Positions 30,341-40,158 of a DNA stretch of 64,000 nucleotides are shown here, in pieces. The stretch lies in NCBI GenBank assembly GCA_013306675.1, contig JABLUY010000144.1, positions 33,917 through 97,916 of the forward strand, given 5' to 3'. The notes under the pieces were generated by a model. The model was not told where the DNA came from. It ran no database searches and worked only from the letters and a program-made list of their open reading frames with translations. The DNA comes from Thraustochytrium sp. TN22. Lineage: Eukaryota; Sar; Bigyra; Thraustochytrida; Thraustochytriidae. The position numbers and the translations under genes are program-made. Positions within the stretch are counted from its first letter, which is position 1; every line of letters starts with the position of its first letter.

Positions 30341-31285
30341 TTAGTTGGTCTTGGGCTTGTCGTCGTCGTCCTCGGCGTTGGACTCATCCACGTCGAGGAT
30401 GTCGGCGGCCTCCTCCTCAGGGATGTCCTCGAGGCCGGCGGCAGAGGGGCTGTTGTCCAGGTCCAGGCCGAGAAGCGCAATGCGCTCCTGGCGGCGCTTG
30501 TCGCTGTTCAGAGCGAGGCGCTTACGCATGAGACGCACAGAGCCGTCCTTGACGGTGTAGGCCGCGATGGACATGTCCCGGACATAGTACAGCTTGGCGC
30601 GGCGCATGCGGCGACGCGCGCGGCGGAGGAATCCCTCCTCGACGACCCTAAGCTCGGAGATGAGCGGGGAGTAGAGCGGAAGGATCATCTCGACCGGGGT
30701 GCCACCGACCGTGCAGAGCAGGCGGAAGCTGGTCGAGAGGCCGCTGCGCTTAACGCCGATGACCATGCCACGCACGCGCGTCCAGCGTTCGCTCTGCGTG
30801 CTGACGCGGTAGACGACTTCGAGGGCGTCGCCAGCGCGGAAGTAGGGCAGGTCGCGCTCGCGCTCAATCTCCATCATGGCCTCGGCGTTGAGCTGGTGCA
30901 GCAGCGAGGCAGCCACCTTGAAGGGCGCCTTCTGCTTGGTCCACGTGTACGGCTTGGTGGTGGGCGACGCCGGCAGGTCGCGCTCGTGCGCGAGCGGCGC
31001 GGGCGCGCCGAGCTCCACAGTCCCAGGGCGGCCGAACCTGTTGAGGAAGGGCTTCTGCGCCGTCTCCGGCGACAGCATGCGTTCCTTGGCCGCGTCCTTG
31101 CGCGTCCTGCGCTGGAACTCCTTCGAGCTCCACGGCTCCGGCAGCACGCGCACCGTCGCCAGCCCGCGCGCCGCGCCCGCGCGCGCGCGCCCGCCGCCCA
31201 GCACCGCCGCCCGCGCCGCCCCCGGCAGTGGCATCGGCGCCGCCGCCGCGCTGCGCGACGCCGCCGCCGCCACCCCGCGCAGCAT
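30341..31285 (-). CDS. MRPL19: Mitochondrial ribosomal protein bL19m
   Basis: A 314-residue protein from the ATG at 31285. The first ~45 residues are Arg/Ala-rich without acidic residues (MLRGVAAAASRSAAAAP...), a mitochondrial presequence. The bL19 core follows at ~145-245: PYFRAGDALEVVYRV, VRGMVIGVKRSGLSTSFRL, PVEMILPLYSPLISELRVV and the basic RRARRRMRRAKLYYVRD. bL19 sits at the interface of the ribosomal subunits. The C-terminal ~60 residues are acidic and not part of the bacterial protein. The open frame runs upstream through a CT-rich tract that I treat as 5' UTR. The stop lies 85 bases from the RCC1 gene stop. Confidence 0.92.
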   Translation of the reverse strand: MLRGVAAAASRSAAAAPMPLPGAARAAVLGGGRARAGAARGLATVRVLPEPWSSKEFQRRTRKDAAKERMLSPETAQKPFLNRFGRPGTVELGAPAPLAHERDLPASPTTKPYTWTKQKAPFKVAASLLHQLNAEAMMEIERERDLPYFRAGDALEVVYRVSTQSERWTRVRGMVIGVKRSGLSTSFRLLCTVGGTPVEMILPLYSPLISELRVVEEGFLRRARRRMRRAKLYYVRDMSIAAYTVKDGSVRLMRKRLALNSDKRRQERIALLGLDLDNSPSAAGLEDIPEEEAADILDVDESNAEDDDDKPKTN

Positions 31286-31380
31286 CCTCCCGCCGCTGCC
31301 GCGCTCTGCCGCGCGCCGCTGCCCGCGCGCTCTGCCGCGCGCGCCTCGCCGCCGCGCCGCCGCGCCGCTGCGCCCTCCTC

Positions 31381-31411
<31 letters not shown>

Positions 31412-31937
31412 CAGAGGCTCTCTCTCTCTCCTCCACCAGCAGCGCCGCGAAAGCCACGCCGCACGGAGGAGGATAGCCACTTGCGGCGGCGCGGCGCAAG
31501 TGCCGCCGCCGTGTTTGGCGTCCTTGGCCTTTGGACTTGCGATACTTGCGATTGGTTGGTCTCGCGGCGATGGCGAGCGAGCCCGGCCGGCGGCTGCAGT
31601 GCAGCGAGCTGGCAGTGAGCTAGCTCGCTGCAGGAAGGAGACGGCGCTCACGGCGCAGGTCTGGTCGCCTGACATGAGCAGGACAGAGATTTTCGTATGA
31701 TCTGGATCATCTAGGCTAGCTAGCTTCGTAGCTGGAGTGGGAGAGGATTCAAAGCCGGCCGGCTGGCAGGCATGCAGGCGGCGATGCAGGCAATAGAACT
31801 GGGAGACACGGATTGGTGCAGGCCGCCGACCAGCGAGTCGAACTGAGCTAAGCTGAGGTCGAGGTCGGCACTGGAGCGCTTCTCGAGAGAGCAGGCGCCA
31901 GCGCAAGAGACAGCAGGGCGCACGGGCGCGGGCTCAC
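31286..31937. other. Gap between bL19m and LIM genes, with CT-rich leader
   Basis: A CT-rich tract (31376-31432; GA on the coding strand of bL19m) lies ~95-145 bases upstream of that gene's ATG. GCTAGC/AGCT motifs occur at about 31617 and 31707. The rest should be the bL19m promoter and the LIM gene 3' UTR. Confidence 0.5.
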
Positions 31938-32962
31938 TCACGCATCGTGGTCACCGACGGGCTCGGTGTGGCCCACGGCGCCGCCGAAGCCGTAGCCCTT
32001 GGGCCCGAGGAGCTTCTTATGGCAGCTGAGCAGGCAAGCGCAAGGTCAGTCAGAGGCGGGCACAGGACGTGGGCGGAGGCGAGGGAGGGAAACGTACGGA
32101 TTGCAGTACGCGACGCCGTTGCTGTCGGAGAACTCGCCCTTGTTGAGGCGCTTGTTGCAGCCCTCGCAGCGGAAGCAGTCCTTGTGCCAGGTGAAGCCGA
32201 GCGCCGTGACGCGCTCGGCGAAACCGACCGTCTTGTGGCAGCGCTCGCACTCGTTTCCAGGGCCGCTCACCATGGGCACGGATGCCGCGCTCTTGAACGG
32301 GTTCGAGGGCCGCGGCAGGAAGGAGCCGCTGCGGCGGGGCGACGCGGCCGCGGCGGCCTGGCGACTGCTCGGGCTCTGCGCGTAGTCCACCTTCTCGCCA
32401 TCGCCCTTGAGGCCGGTCTCGTGCAGAGTGCCAAAGCCGAAGCCCTTGGGGCCACTGTGCGCGTGCAAAACGAGACGAGACGAGACGGGGCGAGACGAGA
32501 CGAGACGAGCGTGGCTCGGATTGTCAGTCAGACCAACTCGCTCGCACATGTCGGCATGGCGCTTCAGGCCTGACTTACAACAGCTTGCCGTGGCAGGGGC
32601 GGCAGTACGGCTGGTTGTCATGCTCCGCCTGCGCACCGAGCTGCAGCGTCTTGTTGCAGTTCGTGCACGCGAAGCACGTCTTGTGCCTGTGAGCTCGTCG
32701 CGCAGCGCATCCTCGTCAGCGGCCCGTTGCCTTCTCCTCTCTCCTCCTCCCTCGGCGCCTCCCGCCGCCGCGCGCTCGCCCCTCGCTCGCTCGCTCGCTC
32801 GCTCTGCCTCGCTTTGCACACGTGGTCCTCCCTCCTCCTCAAGGCCGAGCCGCCGACCGCGTCCGAGACGTACCAGTCCTCTCCGAGCGCGCGCACGCGC
32901 TCGTTGAAGAACACCGACTTGCCGCACCGCGGGCACTTGGGCGAGCCGCCGAACATGGACAT
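31938..32962 (-). CDS. Two-LIM protein (CRP/CSRP-like), 4 exons
   Basis: Spliced model, minus strand: exons 32962-32874, 32686-32579, 32454-32098 and 32025-31938. All introns are GT-AG (GTACGTCT, GTAAGT, GTACGTTT donors) and all joins keep frame, restoring W (LGED-W-HKTC), F (GKL-F-GPKG) and P (CN-P-CHKK). The product is 213 residues. LIM1 is ~10-60 (CPRC...HKTCFACTNC...YCRPC) and LIM2 ~130-182 (CERC...HKDCFRCEGC...YCNPC). Each is followed by the CRP-type Gly-rich signature (LFGPKGFGFG, LLGPKGYGFG). All eight zinc ligands per domain are present. CRP proteins bind actin or alpha-actinin and bundle filaments, so a cytoskeletal role is likely. The linker (~70-125) is Ser/Ala-rich. Start choice between the two ATGs at 32962 and 32956 is open. 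Confidence 0.88.
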
Positions 32963-33578
32963 CCTGCGCACGCGCCGCTCGCTGCCTCGCTCGCTCGCTA
33001 CCTCGCGCGCGCGCTACCTCTCCGCCCCGTTGCGGCTCTGCTCTGTTCGGATCGCTGCACGTTTGAACACCGCAGGCGGCGCGCGCCTCTCTCCCTCCCT
33101 CCCTCCCTGCCTCCTCCTCCCTCCCTCGCTCGCTCGCTCGCGCGCTCGCTCGCCCGCCGCCGCGGGCGCGCGCCACGCGCCGGGCCCCGCGCGCGCGAGC
33201 CGCTCCCCGGCGCCCGCGCGCCTGGCCGGCCGGAGGCCGCGTGCGCCGCGCGGAGAGTGAGTCAGCTGGCGACGGGCGGCCCTTCGAAGTTCGACTCGGG
33301 CGTGACGGGCGTGGCGGCGAGCACGAGGAGGAGGACGTGGACGACCTGGACGACCTGGATGACCTGGACGACGTGGACGACGTGGACGAGGCAGAGGATG
33401 TGGACGACGAGGACGACGAGGACAAGGATGACGGGGTCTTTCGACTCGGGCGAGGATTTGGTGGAGCGTTGCTCGCTCGGCGTGGGCTCGCAGCTGGTGC
33501 TGGCAGGCGGCACGGAGCCCAGGCGCAAAGAGCGAAAATTGGTTTTATGCGAACTCTGGTCGCTGGGTTTCGTGAATC
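32963..33578. other. Gap between LIM and LRR genes, with CTCG and GAC-rich repeats
   Basis: Contains CTCGCTCG runs (33120-33155) and a GACGACCTG-type imperfect repeat (about 33336-33432) that reads as an acidic DDLDD repeat on the plus strand and as Val/His-rich on the minus strand. Neither strand shows a protein family, so I treat it as intergenic. Confidence 0.45.
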
Positions 33579-35159
33579 CTACGCCGGGCCCATAGGGCCG
33601 CTCGACCAGAAGGCGACGCAGCCTACGCGATTTCTGGTGCGGATGTAGCGCCGATAGTCGCAGTCGTTCTCGGTCATGGCGTTGACCAAAGCCTCATCCT
33701 CCAGGAAACAAGAGATGTAGGGGGGGACGGCAGCGAAGAGCGCCTGTCTGCGCGTGCCAAGGGTGGCGATCTTGTAGAGAAGATCAGCGTGCATGGCCTT
33801 CTTGGGGTCCGTGGAACTGTGATCCCGAGGCCGCTTGAGTGCGCGAGGCTCCGTGTAAGTGCCGGTCTGCGGGAGGTTGTGCCTGCGCGCGAGGTGGAGG
33901 ACCAGCCGTAGCACCTGCGCCTCACCTGCGCGCTTGCGGATATCACGTCTCGTAATGAAAATGCACTCGTTCACCCTCAGCTCGTAGGCCAAGCGCTTGA
34001 AAGCCGGTGTGCGAGGCAGGCCGTAGGTCGTCACATGTAAGATCTCCGTGTTGACCTGCGCCGCGTCCGCCACCTTCTCGAGACCGCTTCCGGTGATTTT
34101 TGTTCGCTGGATATCGATCTCCTCCATCTTCCGGTTGTGGGTTACAAGGTGCGCCACAGCCGTGGCGCCCTCGTCCCCCAGCGGGTTTTGGCTCAGGTCG
34201 AGCTTTACGACGGTGGTGTTGCTCTCGAGCGCGCGCGCCAGCGCCCATGTGCCGACTGGACCAACCTCGTTCTTGAGAAGTAGGATTTCCTTCAAAGCGT
34301 GGCTCTCCTCAAGGGCCAGCGCGAGAGCCTCGGCGCAAGCGTCGTTGAGCTTGATCTTGTGGAGGCAGAGCACTTTGATGGACCCGTTTACGGAGACCAG
34401 ACGACCGAGCGCTGTCGCCGCGGGCGCTGTGATGACCGTCCCAGCCTCGAGCCTACGTTTGGAAGGGTGCATCAGGCAAGGGTCAGTCATCTGAAGCAAT
34501 TACGCATTTTGTAGCGCATTATCACGTACGTGAGGCTGTGCAATATCGCACTCGTCTCGAAAGCCTGCAGCAGCGCGACGAGATCTGCCTCGTTCGTTCG
34601 GCAGCTCAGTCTGCACCATTGTGCGCGTCAGTCTCAGTTTACGCCACGAAAACTGTGCCCCGGTGTGCCAACTAACGTCACGAGATGTCTGGAATGAGCA
34701 ACTTACGAGACTGTCACGAGTTGCGGAAGGGCGGCTATCGCAGGGCCAAGCGTCGGCATGCCCAGGAGCGCCTTCTTAGATATTGCCTGCGATCTAAAGT
34801 TGTCCGCCGACTTCTTTCCGTCGAGGCTGTGCTCACCTTGGTCAGTGCCAGTCCTTGAGAACCTCCAGGGCTTTGCCTGTGAGTTGGAGCGCCGGCGTGA
34901 GAGGAACCTACCGAACCTCGGTAATTCTTCCGTTGTTCTCGTTGAGGATCCTGGCCAAGACGGCGACGTCCTGCTCCTCCATGTCCTCGACGCTGCCGGC
35001 CTCCTTGCGTTAGCCAGCCACCCCGCTGATGACGACATCACCTTTACTGGTCTGTCTGCTCCATTGGACCGGACTTCAGACTTACCGCAACCAAAAGGGC
35101 CTGGACGAGCGGAGGAGTGCATTGAGCACGCCTTGCACGGCCGTGCTTGGCGCCTCCAT
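33579..35159 (-). CDS. Leucine-rich-repeat (RNI/NLR-type) protein, 6 exons
   Basis: Spliced model, minus strand: exons 35159-35086, 34992-34912, 34876-34837, 34786-34707, 34610-34530 and 34452-33579. All introns are short (35-96 bases) with GT-AG ends (GTAAGT, GTAGGT, GTGAGC, GTAAGT, GTACGT) and all phases agree. The product is ~409 residues. It opens MEAPSTAVQGVLNALLRSS, continues with LRR-like segments (AVLARILNENNGRITEV, EADLVALLQAFETSAILHSL), then clear ribonuclease-inhibitor-type repeats (KVLCLHKIKLNDACAEALAL, VVKLDLSQNPLGDEGATAVA, MEEIDIQRTKITGSGLEKVA). Three exons of near-equal size (80-81 nt) fit one-repeat-per-exon growth. The C-terminal ~200 residues are not LRR. The 5' end is the least certain; another exon may exist near 35312, where a donor-like GTAAGT follows open frame. 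Function unknown. Confidence 0.7.
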
Positions 35160-36201
35160 GCTGGCGCGACGCGAGGCAAGCGAGGCAAGGGAGCTGCTGC
35201 TTTGATTCCGGTTCTGCCTCGCGCAGTCTGGCGGCGGCGCTGGCCCGCCGGCGGGCGTTGCACTGACATCAGTGTCAGTGACAACCCATGGCGCGCGCCC
35301 ATCTTGCGAAGTGGACTTACCCTACAACGACCACTGCATCACGCAAGTGAAGAGCGGAAGTGATGGAACGTCACCGCAGCAAGTCACATTTGCGTTCCGC
35401 AGCCGGACTCCAAGTCGAAGGTACTCCAAGTCGGAGTGCCAGTGGCACTGACTGCGTGGTCGTCGCGGCCGCTTGCGCGTACAGCCACTGGCTCTTGCAA
35501 AAAACCACAACCACTGGCATTTCTTGTTGGTTGCGGCGCCGGGAGGGCCGCGGCGGCGGTCGGCGCAGCACTCACGCATAGGCGGGGCGGGGCACGAAAC
35601 GGAATGGTTCTCGGCTCCGCTGCCAGCGAGGGCGCTTAGGCTGGCCAGCTCCGCGGCCTGCCAGGGCTGGTGGCGTGGAACTCGAGCGCTGGCAGCCAGG
35701 GCGACGACGATGCCACGGCGCGTCAGAACAAGCGCGCGCCAGCGAGCGCTAGCTACTTTCTTAGAGAGCGATCGAGCGAGCGACTCGGAGCGAGCGAGCT
35801 AGAGCACGGGGATGCGCTTGCTTCTGCTGCAGTGGCGCTGCAATTCGAATGCAATGCCATGCCATGCAATGCAATGCAATGCAATGCAATGCAATGCAAT
35901 GCAATGCAATGCAATGCAATGCAATGCAATGCAATGCAATGCAATGCAATGCAATGCAATGCAAGGGAACGCAAGGCAAGGCAATCATTGCAATGCACTG
36001 CACGGCTGCCCGTGAGCGTGCAGTGCTCGCGCCTGTGGCACTCGGCACTGCCAGTGCCCAGGCTGAGTGGCCAGAACCGGAGAGCGCTCGCTCGCCTGCG
36101 CTCGCCTCGTAGGCCACCGGCCTTTGGCACAGAGGCACCGGCAGGGCCCCGGCACCGGCGGCAACGACTGGCCAACGACGCAGAACCACAAGAAGGCAGG
36201 G
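35160..36201. promoter_or_regulatory. Divergent gap, LRR / zuotin genes
   Basis: About 1 kb between divergent starts. It holds repeated TGCCAGTGGCACTG-like palindromic words (35437-35452), CGAGCGAG/AGCT motifs (35743-35803) and the (GCAAT)n microsatellite listed separately. No gene was recognised. Confidence 0.45.
35866..35960. repeat. (GCAAT)19 pentanucleotide microsatellite
   Basis: Nineteen perfect GCAAT units flanked by degenerate ones. The unit contains no stop codon in any frame on either strand, so it creates several spurious MQCNA/CIALH repeat ORFs. It lies ~240 bases upstream of the zuotin ATG. Confidence 0.97.
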
Positions 36202-38262
36202 ATGGGCGCGGGGCGCGGCGCGGGCGCGGCCGGGGCGGCGGGGAGCGCGGCGGCGAGGATGCTGCTGCTCCTGGAGGACGACGCGGCGCGCGGCGGCGCG
36301 GCCTCGTGGGCGCCGCAGGCGGTGGTGGTGGCGGCGCCGGCGGCAGCCGTGGGCAAGGCCGTGGAGTTCGCCGGGCACGCGTACCACGCGTACTGCAGGC
36401 GCGCGCTGGGCGTGAAGGATGAGGCCGGCGCGGACGCCGCGGCGCAGGCCGCCGCGGCGGACGCGGCTGCGGACGCGGACGAGGACGCCAAGCTGCGCGC
36501 CGCCTGGGAGGCCAAGCGAGCGGCACGTGAGCTGGAGCAGAGCCTGCGCGCCGGCGAGGACGAGGAGAACCTGTACGAGATTCTGGGCATCGGCCACCTG
36601 GGCTTTAGCGCGAGCGCGCAGCAGATCAAGAAGGCGTACCAGAAGGCCATCCTGGTGCACCACCCGGACAAGCTGAGCGAGGCGGAGCGCGCCAAGGCGG
36701 AGGCGGCGCAGCTGGACCGGAGCATGGAGGAGCCCATGTTCCTCAAGGTGCAGCGCGCGTGGGACGTGCTGAGCAACGCGGCGAAGCGGCGCGGCTACGA
36801 CTCGCAGTTCGCCTTCGACGATGCCATCCCGTCGGCGACGCTGAGCTTCGAGAGCGACGAGGAGTTCCTGGAGACCTTCGGCCCGGTGTTCGAGCGCAAC
36901 GCGCGCTTCTCGAACAAGAAGCCCGTGCCGCGGCTGGGCGACTCCACGACGCCGCTGCAGAAGCTGCAGGCGTTTTACAAGTTCTGGACGCACTTCGACT
37001 CGTGGCGCGAGTTTAGCAAGTTCGACGAGTTCAAGGACGGCGACCTGGAGAACGCCGGCTCGCGGTACGAGAAGCGCTGGATGCAGCGCCAGAACGACAT
37101 CATCCGCGGCAAGAAGAAGAAGGAGGAGATTCAGCGCGTGCGCGACCTCGTGGAGCGCGCCATGGCGGCCGACCCGCGCATGCGTCGCGCCAAGGAGGAG
37201 GAGCGCCTCGCCAAGGAGCGCAAGCACAGGGAGCGCATCGAGCGCAAGCTGGCCGAGACCGAGGCGCGGCGCAAGGCCGAGGAGGAGGAGCGCCTGCGCC
37301 GTGAGGAGGAGGAGCGCGCCGCCAAGGAGGCCGCCGAGAAGGCGCGCGAGGAGCGCCAGACCACCAAAAAGGCCTTCAAGCGCGCGGTTCGCGTGCTGCG
37401 CAAGTGCACGGATGCCGCGGCCGCCATGTTCTCGCTCTCCGCCGCCGAGGAAGCCGACCTGTCCCACGAGATCACTCACCTCTCTGAGTGGTTCTCCCAG
37501 GCCGCCGACCTGGCCGACTGCGTCAACGCCTTCCGCGGCTCGCTCCCGCCCACGGACGACTTTTTCGACCCGCCAGACGAGGCTGCGGCGCGCGCCGGCT
37601 TGGACGCCATTCGCGCTCTTCACGCCAAGGTCTCCAAGGAGCGCTCCAAGGAGGAGGACGCGCTCGAGGAGGAGCGCCAGCGTCGCCTCGAGGAGGACGA
37701 GCGTCAGCGCGCGGCGCAGAAACAGGAGAATGCATCGGCGCCCTGGTCCGCCGACGAGCTCTCCGGCCTCGCCAAGGCCGTGCGCAAGTTCCCGCCCGGC
37801 TCGCGCAATCGTTGGGTCATGATCGCCAACTATGTCAACACGCTCCCGGGCATCGAATCGCGCGACGAGCGTACGCCGGACGAGTGCCTCAAGCAGTCCA
37901 AGGCCGCCGACGCCGACCTTGTCGGCCGCCAGCAGCTCGGTACCGCTGAGGCCGCCTTCTCGCACTACCGCAACAAGCTTTCCGCCAAGACCCAGGGTGC
38001 CGAGAACGCGGAGGCTTCTAGCGCCGCCGACGACGCGCCCGATGCTACTGCTTCGCCGGAGGCGGAGACCGAAGCGGACGTCTGGACGCCCGAGCAGCAA
38101 GCCGCCCTCGAGGCCGCGCTCAAGGAGTTTCCGGCTTCCATGGACAAGAATGAGCGTTGGAAGGCCATTGCTAAGGCCGTGCCCGGCAAGAAGAAGAAGG
38201 ACTGTGTCGCCCGCTTCAAGGAGCTGCGTGCCAAGGTTCTCGAGAAGCGTGCCGCTGCCTGA
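36202..38262 (+). CDS. DNAJC2: Zuotin / DNAJC2 (ribosome-associated J protein with two SANT domains)
   Basis: A 686-residue protein from the ATG at 36202. The J-domain spans ~122-205 (NLYEILGIGHLGF..., IKKAYQKAILVHHPDK), with the catalytic HPD that stimulates Hsp70 ATPase. Then comes the zuotin homology region (FGPVFERNARFSNKKPVP, LQAFYKFWTHFDSWREFS), a long charged helical segment (~320-400) that contacts ribosome and rRNA, and two SANT/MYB-like domains at ~513-585 (APWSADELSGLAKAVRKFP) and ~627-682 (DVWTPEQQAALEAALKEFP). Fungal zuotin lacks SANT domains while animal and plant DNAJC2/MPP11/ZRF1 has them. It works in the ribosome-associated complex on nascent chains, and ZRF1 also has chromatin roles. 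Complete and typical. Confidence 0.95.
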   Translation: MGAGRGAGAAGAAGSAAARMLLLLEDDAARGGAASWAPQAVVVAAPAAAVGKAVEFAGHAYHAYCRRALGVKDEAGADAAAQAAAADAAADADEDAKLRAAWEAKRAARELEQSLRAGEDEENLYEILGIGHLGFSASAQQIKKAYQKAILVHHPDKLSEAERAKAEAAQLDRSMEEPMFLKVQRAWDVLSNAAKRRGYDSQFAFDDAIPSATLSFESDEEFLETFGPVFERNARFSNKKPVPRLGDSTTPLQKLQAFYKFWTHFDSWREFSKFDEFKDGDLENAGSRYEKRWMQRQNDIIRGKKKKEEIQRVRDLVERAMAADPRMRRAKEEERLAKERKHRERIERKLAETEARRKAEEEERLRREEEERAAKEAAEKAREERQTTKKAFKRAVRVLRKCTDAAAAMFSLSAAEEADLSHEITHLSEWFSQAADLADCVNAFRGSLPPTDDFFDPPDEAAARAGLDAIRALHAKVSKERSKEEDALEEERQRRLEEDERQRAAQKQENASAPWSADELSGLAKAVRKFPPGSRNRWVMIANYVNTLPGIESRDERTPDECLKQSKAADADLVGRQQLGTAEAAFSHYRNKLSAKTQGAENAEASSAADDAPDATASPEAETEADVWTPEQQAALEAALKEFPASMDKNERWKAIAKAVPGKKKKDCVARFKELRAKVLEKRAAA

Positions 38263-38413
38263 GGCGCAACCTGTATGTGTGAGAATGAATGAGAGGGACC
38301 AAACAAGAAGAGCACGAACAAGAGGAAGAAGAAGAAGAAGAAGAAGAAGAAGAAGAAGAAGAAGAAGAAGAAGAGAAGAAGAAGAAGAAGAAGAAGAAGA
38401 AGAAGAAGAAGAA

Positions 38414-38444
<31 letters not shown>

Positions 38445-38754
38445 AAGAAGAAGAAGAAGAAGAAGAAGAAGAAGAAGAAGAAGAAGAAGAAGAAGAAGAA
38501 GAAGAAGAAGAAGAAGAAGAAGAAGAAGAAGAAGAAGAAGAAGAAGAAGAAGAAGAAAAAGAAGAAGAAAAAGAAGAAGAAAAAGACTGTACCGAGACCC
38601 AGTCTAGCTAGCCAACAGAGCCCAACGTAGCCCCATCGGGCCTCCCTACGAGCTAGCCAGCTATGTCAAAATCCATCGTACTTACGAGCAACTGTGGCTC
38701 CGTAGGAGCAGGAGCAGGAGGGCACGTGCACGAGTGCCAGCGAGGGCGCCCATC
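38263..38754. other. Convergent 3' gap, zuotin / thioesterase
   Basis: Dominated by the (GAA)n tract listed separately. After it come TCTAGCTAGCC (38600) and GAGCTAGCCAGC (38650) motifs. Presumably holds both 3' UTRs. Confidence 0.5.
38323..38586. repeat. (GAA)n / (AAG)n trinucleotide repeat, about 260 bp
   Basis: A nearly uninterrupted purine run of about 85 AAG/GAA triplets, with a few interruptions (38374, 38412, 38557-38582). It starts ~60 bases after the zuotin stop. Homopurine GAA tracts of this length form triplex DNA in other systems. Confidence 0.97.
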
Positions 38755-39349
38755 TCAGAAGCGCGAGCGGGGCGGGCCCTTCTTCACAATGCCTGTAAAG
38801 GTGGCCACGATGCGACCATCCACGTGGAGCTCGCCAGAGATAAAGAGCAGGTACTTTGAGTCGCGCGTCACCTTGCCCCGCGCCTCAACCCACTCACCGA
38901 GCCGCACCGTCGACACGTAGTTCATGTTCAAGTTCGCCGTCACCGACAGGTTTGGCAGCGAGTCCTCGCCGATCGAGAAGAGCGAGGCATCCGCCAACGT
39001 CGCTAGGCAGCCACCGTGCATGACGCGCCCGCCGTTCAGGTTGGTGCGCGTGCAGTACATGCCACACGTCTTCTTGTCCTTGTTGTACCAGACCGGACCG
39101 GCGCGCTCCTCGAAGAGATCGCGGAACAGCTTGCCATTCTCGTCGTGACCCTCCTCTGCGCTCGCGCGCGCGCGCGCCCAAGGCCGCCACGCCCCGTCAG
39201 TCTCTGTTCAGTCCGCTCGACTTAGCGCGCAGCTGCGCCGTGCCTCGTGCCACGCCCGTCACCGCAGGCCTGCATGCCCCGCTCCACCTACCCCACATGC
39301 GGTACCCCGGCGGCGGCGCGGTCGACCGCGTCTTGTCCAGGATCGTCAT
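38755..39349 (-). CDS. Hotdog-fold acyl-CoA thioesterase (PaaI/ACOT13-like), 2 exons
   Basis: Spliced model: exon 1 39349-39292 (19 codons plus one base), intron with a GTAGGT donor and GCGCAG acceptor, exon 2 39155-38755. The product is 152 residues, close to the usual size of ACOT13/PaaI proteins. The catalytic-helix signature is GGRVMHGGCLATLADASLF: HGG followed by the Asp in the helix, as in the thioesterase 4HBT superfamily. Beta strands of the hotdog follow (LSVTANLNMNYVSTVRLGEW, LLFISGELHVDGRIVATFTG). The upstream exon supplies the N-terminal helix that single-frame reading would miss. Expected activity: hydrolysis of medium/long acyl-CoA esters, cytosol or mitochondria. Substrate not predictable. 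Confidence 0.87.
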
Positions 39350-40158
39350 CCTGCCCTCGCACGCGACGCCCTGGCGAGTCGCCGTCGCCGTCGCCGTCGC
39401 CTTCGCCTTCGCCTGAGTTGATTTGGTTCTGCCTGGACGTGCGCCGTGAGTCCGAGTCAGAGTGCGGCGCTTGTGGTTGGTCTGTCCGCCGCACTGCGTG
39501 GGCGGATCGGCGCCGCTTCGGCGGGTGGTGTAACTTAAGGTTAGCTGGCTAGCTAGCTAGTAGCTACTGCGATTCACGATTCGGATGATGCCCACCACAT
39601 GAGCCAAGCCACGAAATCCATTCATAACTTGAACGAGCGGGCGGCTTCGACTTTGGTCGTGATCGTGTCACGACGACCGTGCTCGCGAGGAGGACCATCC
39701 GGGGAGGTTCTCTTTGAAGCAGTGTTTGCCGCTTCGTCTCCGAGCCTGCCGCCAGGCTGCCGGTAGGCACGACTTCGCACGACTTCTTGCCAATGAGCAC
39801 CCGACGCGGAGGTCCCCCCGCGATGCCGTATTACCGCCGCCCGGGCCGCCGCCGCCGGGGCGGTCGTGTCGGACCCAAGCAGTGCATCTCCCACCTGGCT
39901 AGCTAGCCAAGTCAAACCTCCTCGGCGAGATGCCGCGCACTGCAGCGGCGAAGCGGGCCCGAGGCGGTTGTTGCCAGGTCCTAGTCGCGGTCCTGCGGCT
40001 GGTCCTGGTGCCAGTACCCGCGGTGCGGCTTGGTCTGGTCGCACGCGCTGCGCGGCACGCGCCCCGGCGACAAGTCCAGGTCCGCGAGCAAGCAAGGGAG
40101 TCACGTCGACCAGCAGAGCCCGAAGCGGACGCCGCGCACGCGCGCGCGCGCGCGGCCC
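39350..40158. promoter_or_regulatory. Divergent gap, thioesterase / myosin-like genes
   Basis: Contains a GCCGTC/GCCTTC-type hexamer run (39379-39414), AGCT-type tracts (39541-39562, 39898-39908) and an alternating GC tract right before the myosin-like start (40137-40154). The overlapping ORFs are compositional. Confidence 0.45.

Noticed and set aside
33241-33648. Acidic DDLDD-repeat ORF on the plus strand
   Set aside because: Repeat-derived and partly overlapping the LRR gene's last exon; no ATG in good context and no family.
35753-38100. Long minus-strand frames through the (GCAAT)n repeat and the zuotin gene
   Set aside because: The repeat is open in every frame, and the rest is the antisense of zuotin.
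38289-38630. Poly-Glu/poly-Lys ORF
   Set aside because: Direct translation of the (GAA)n tract.
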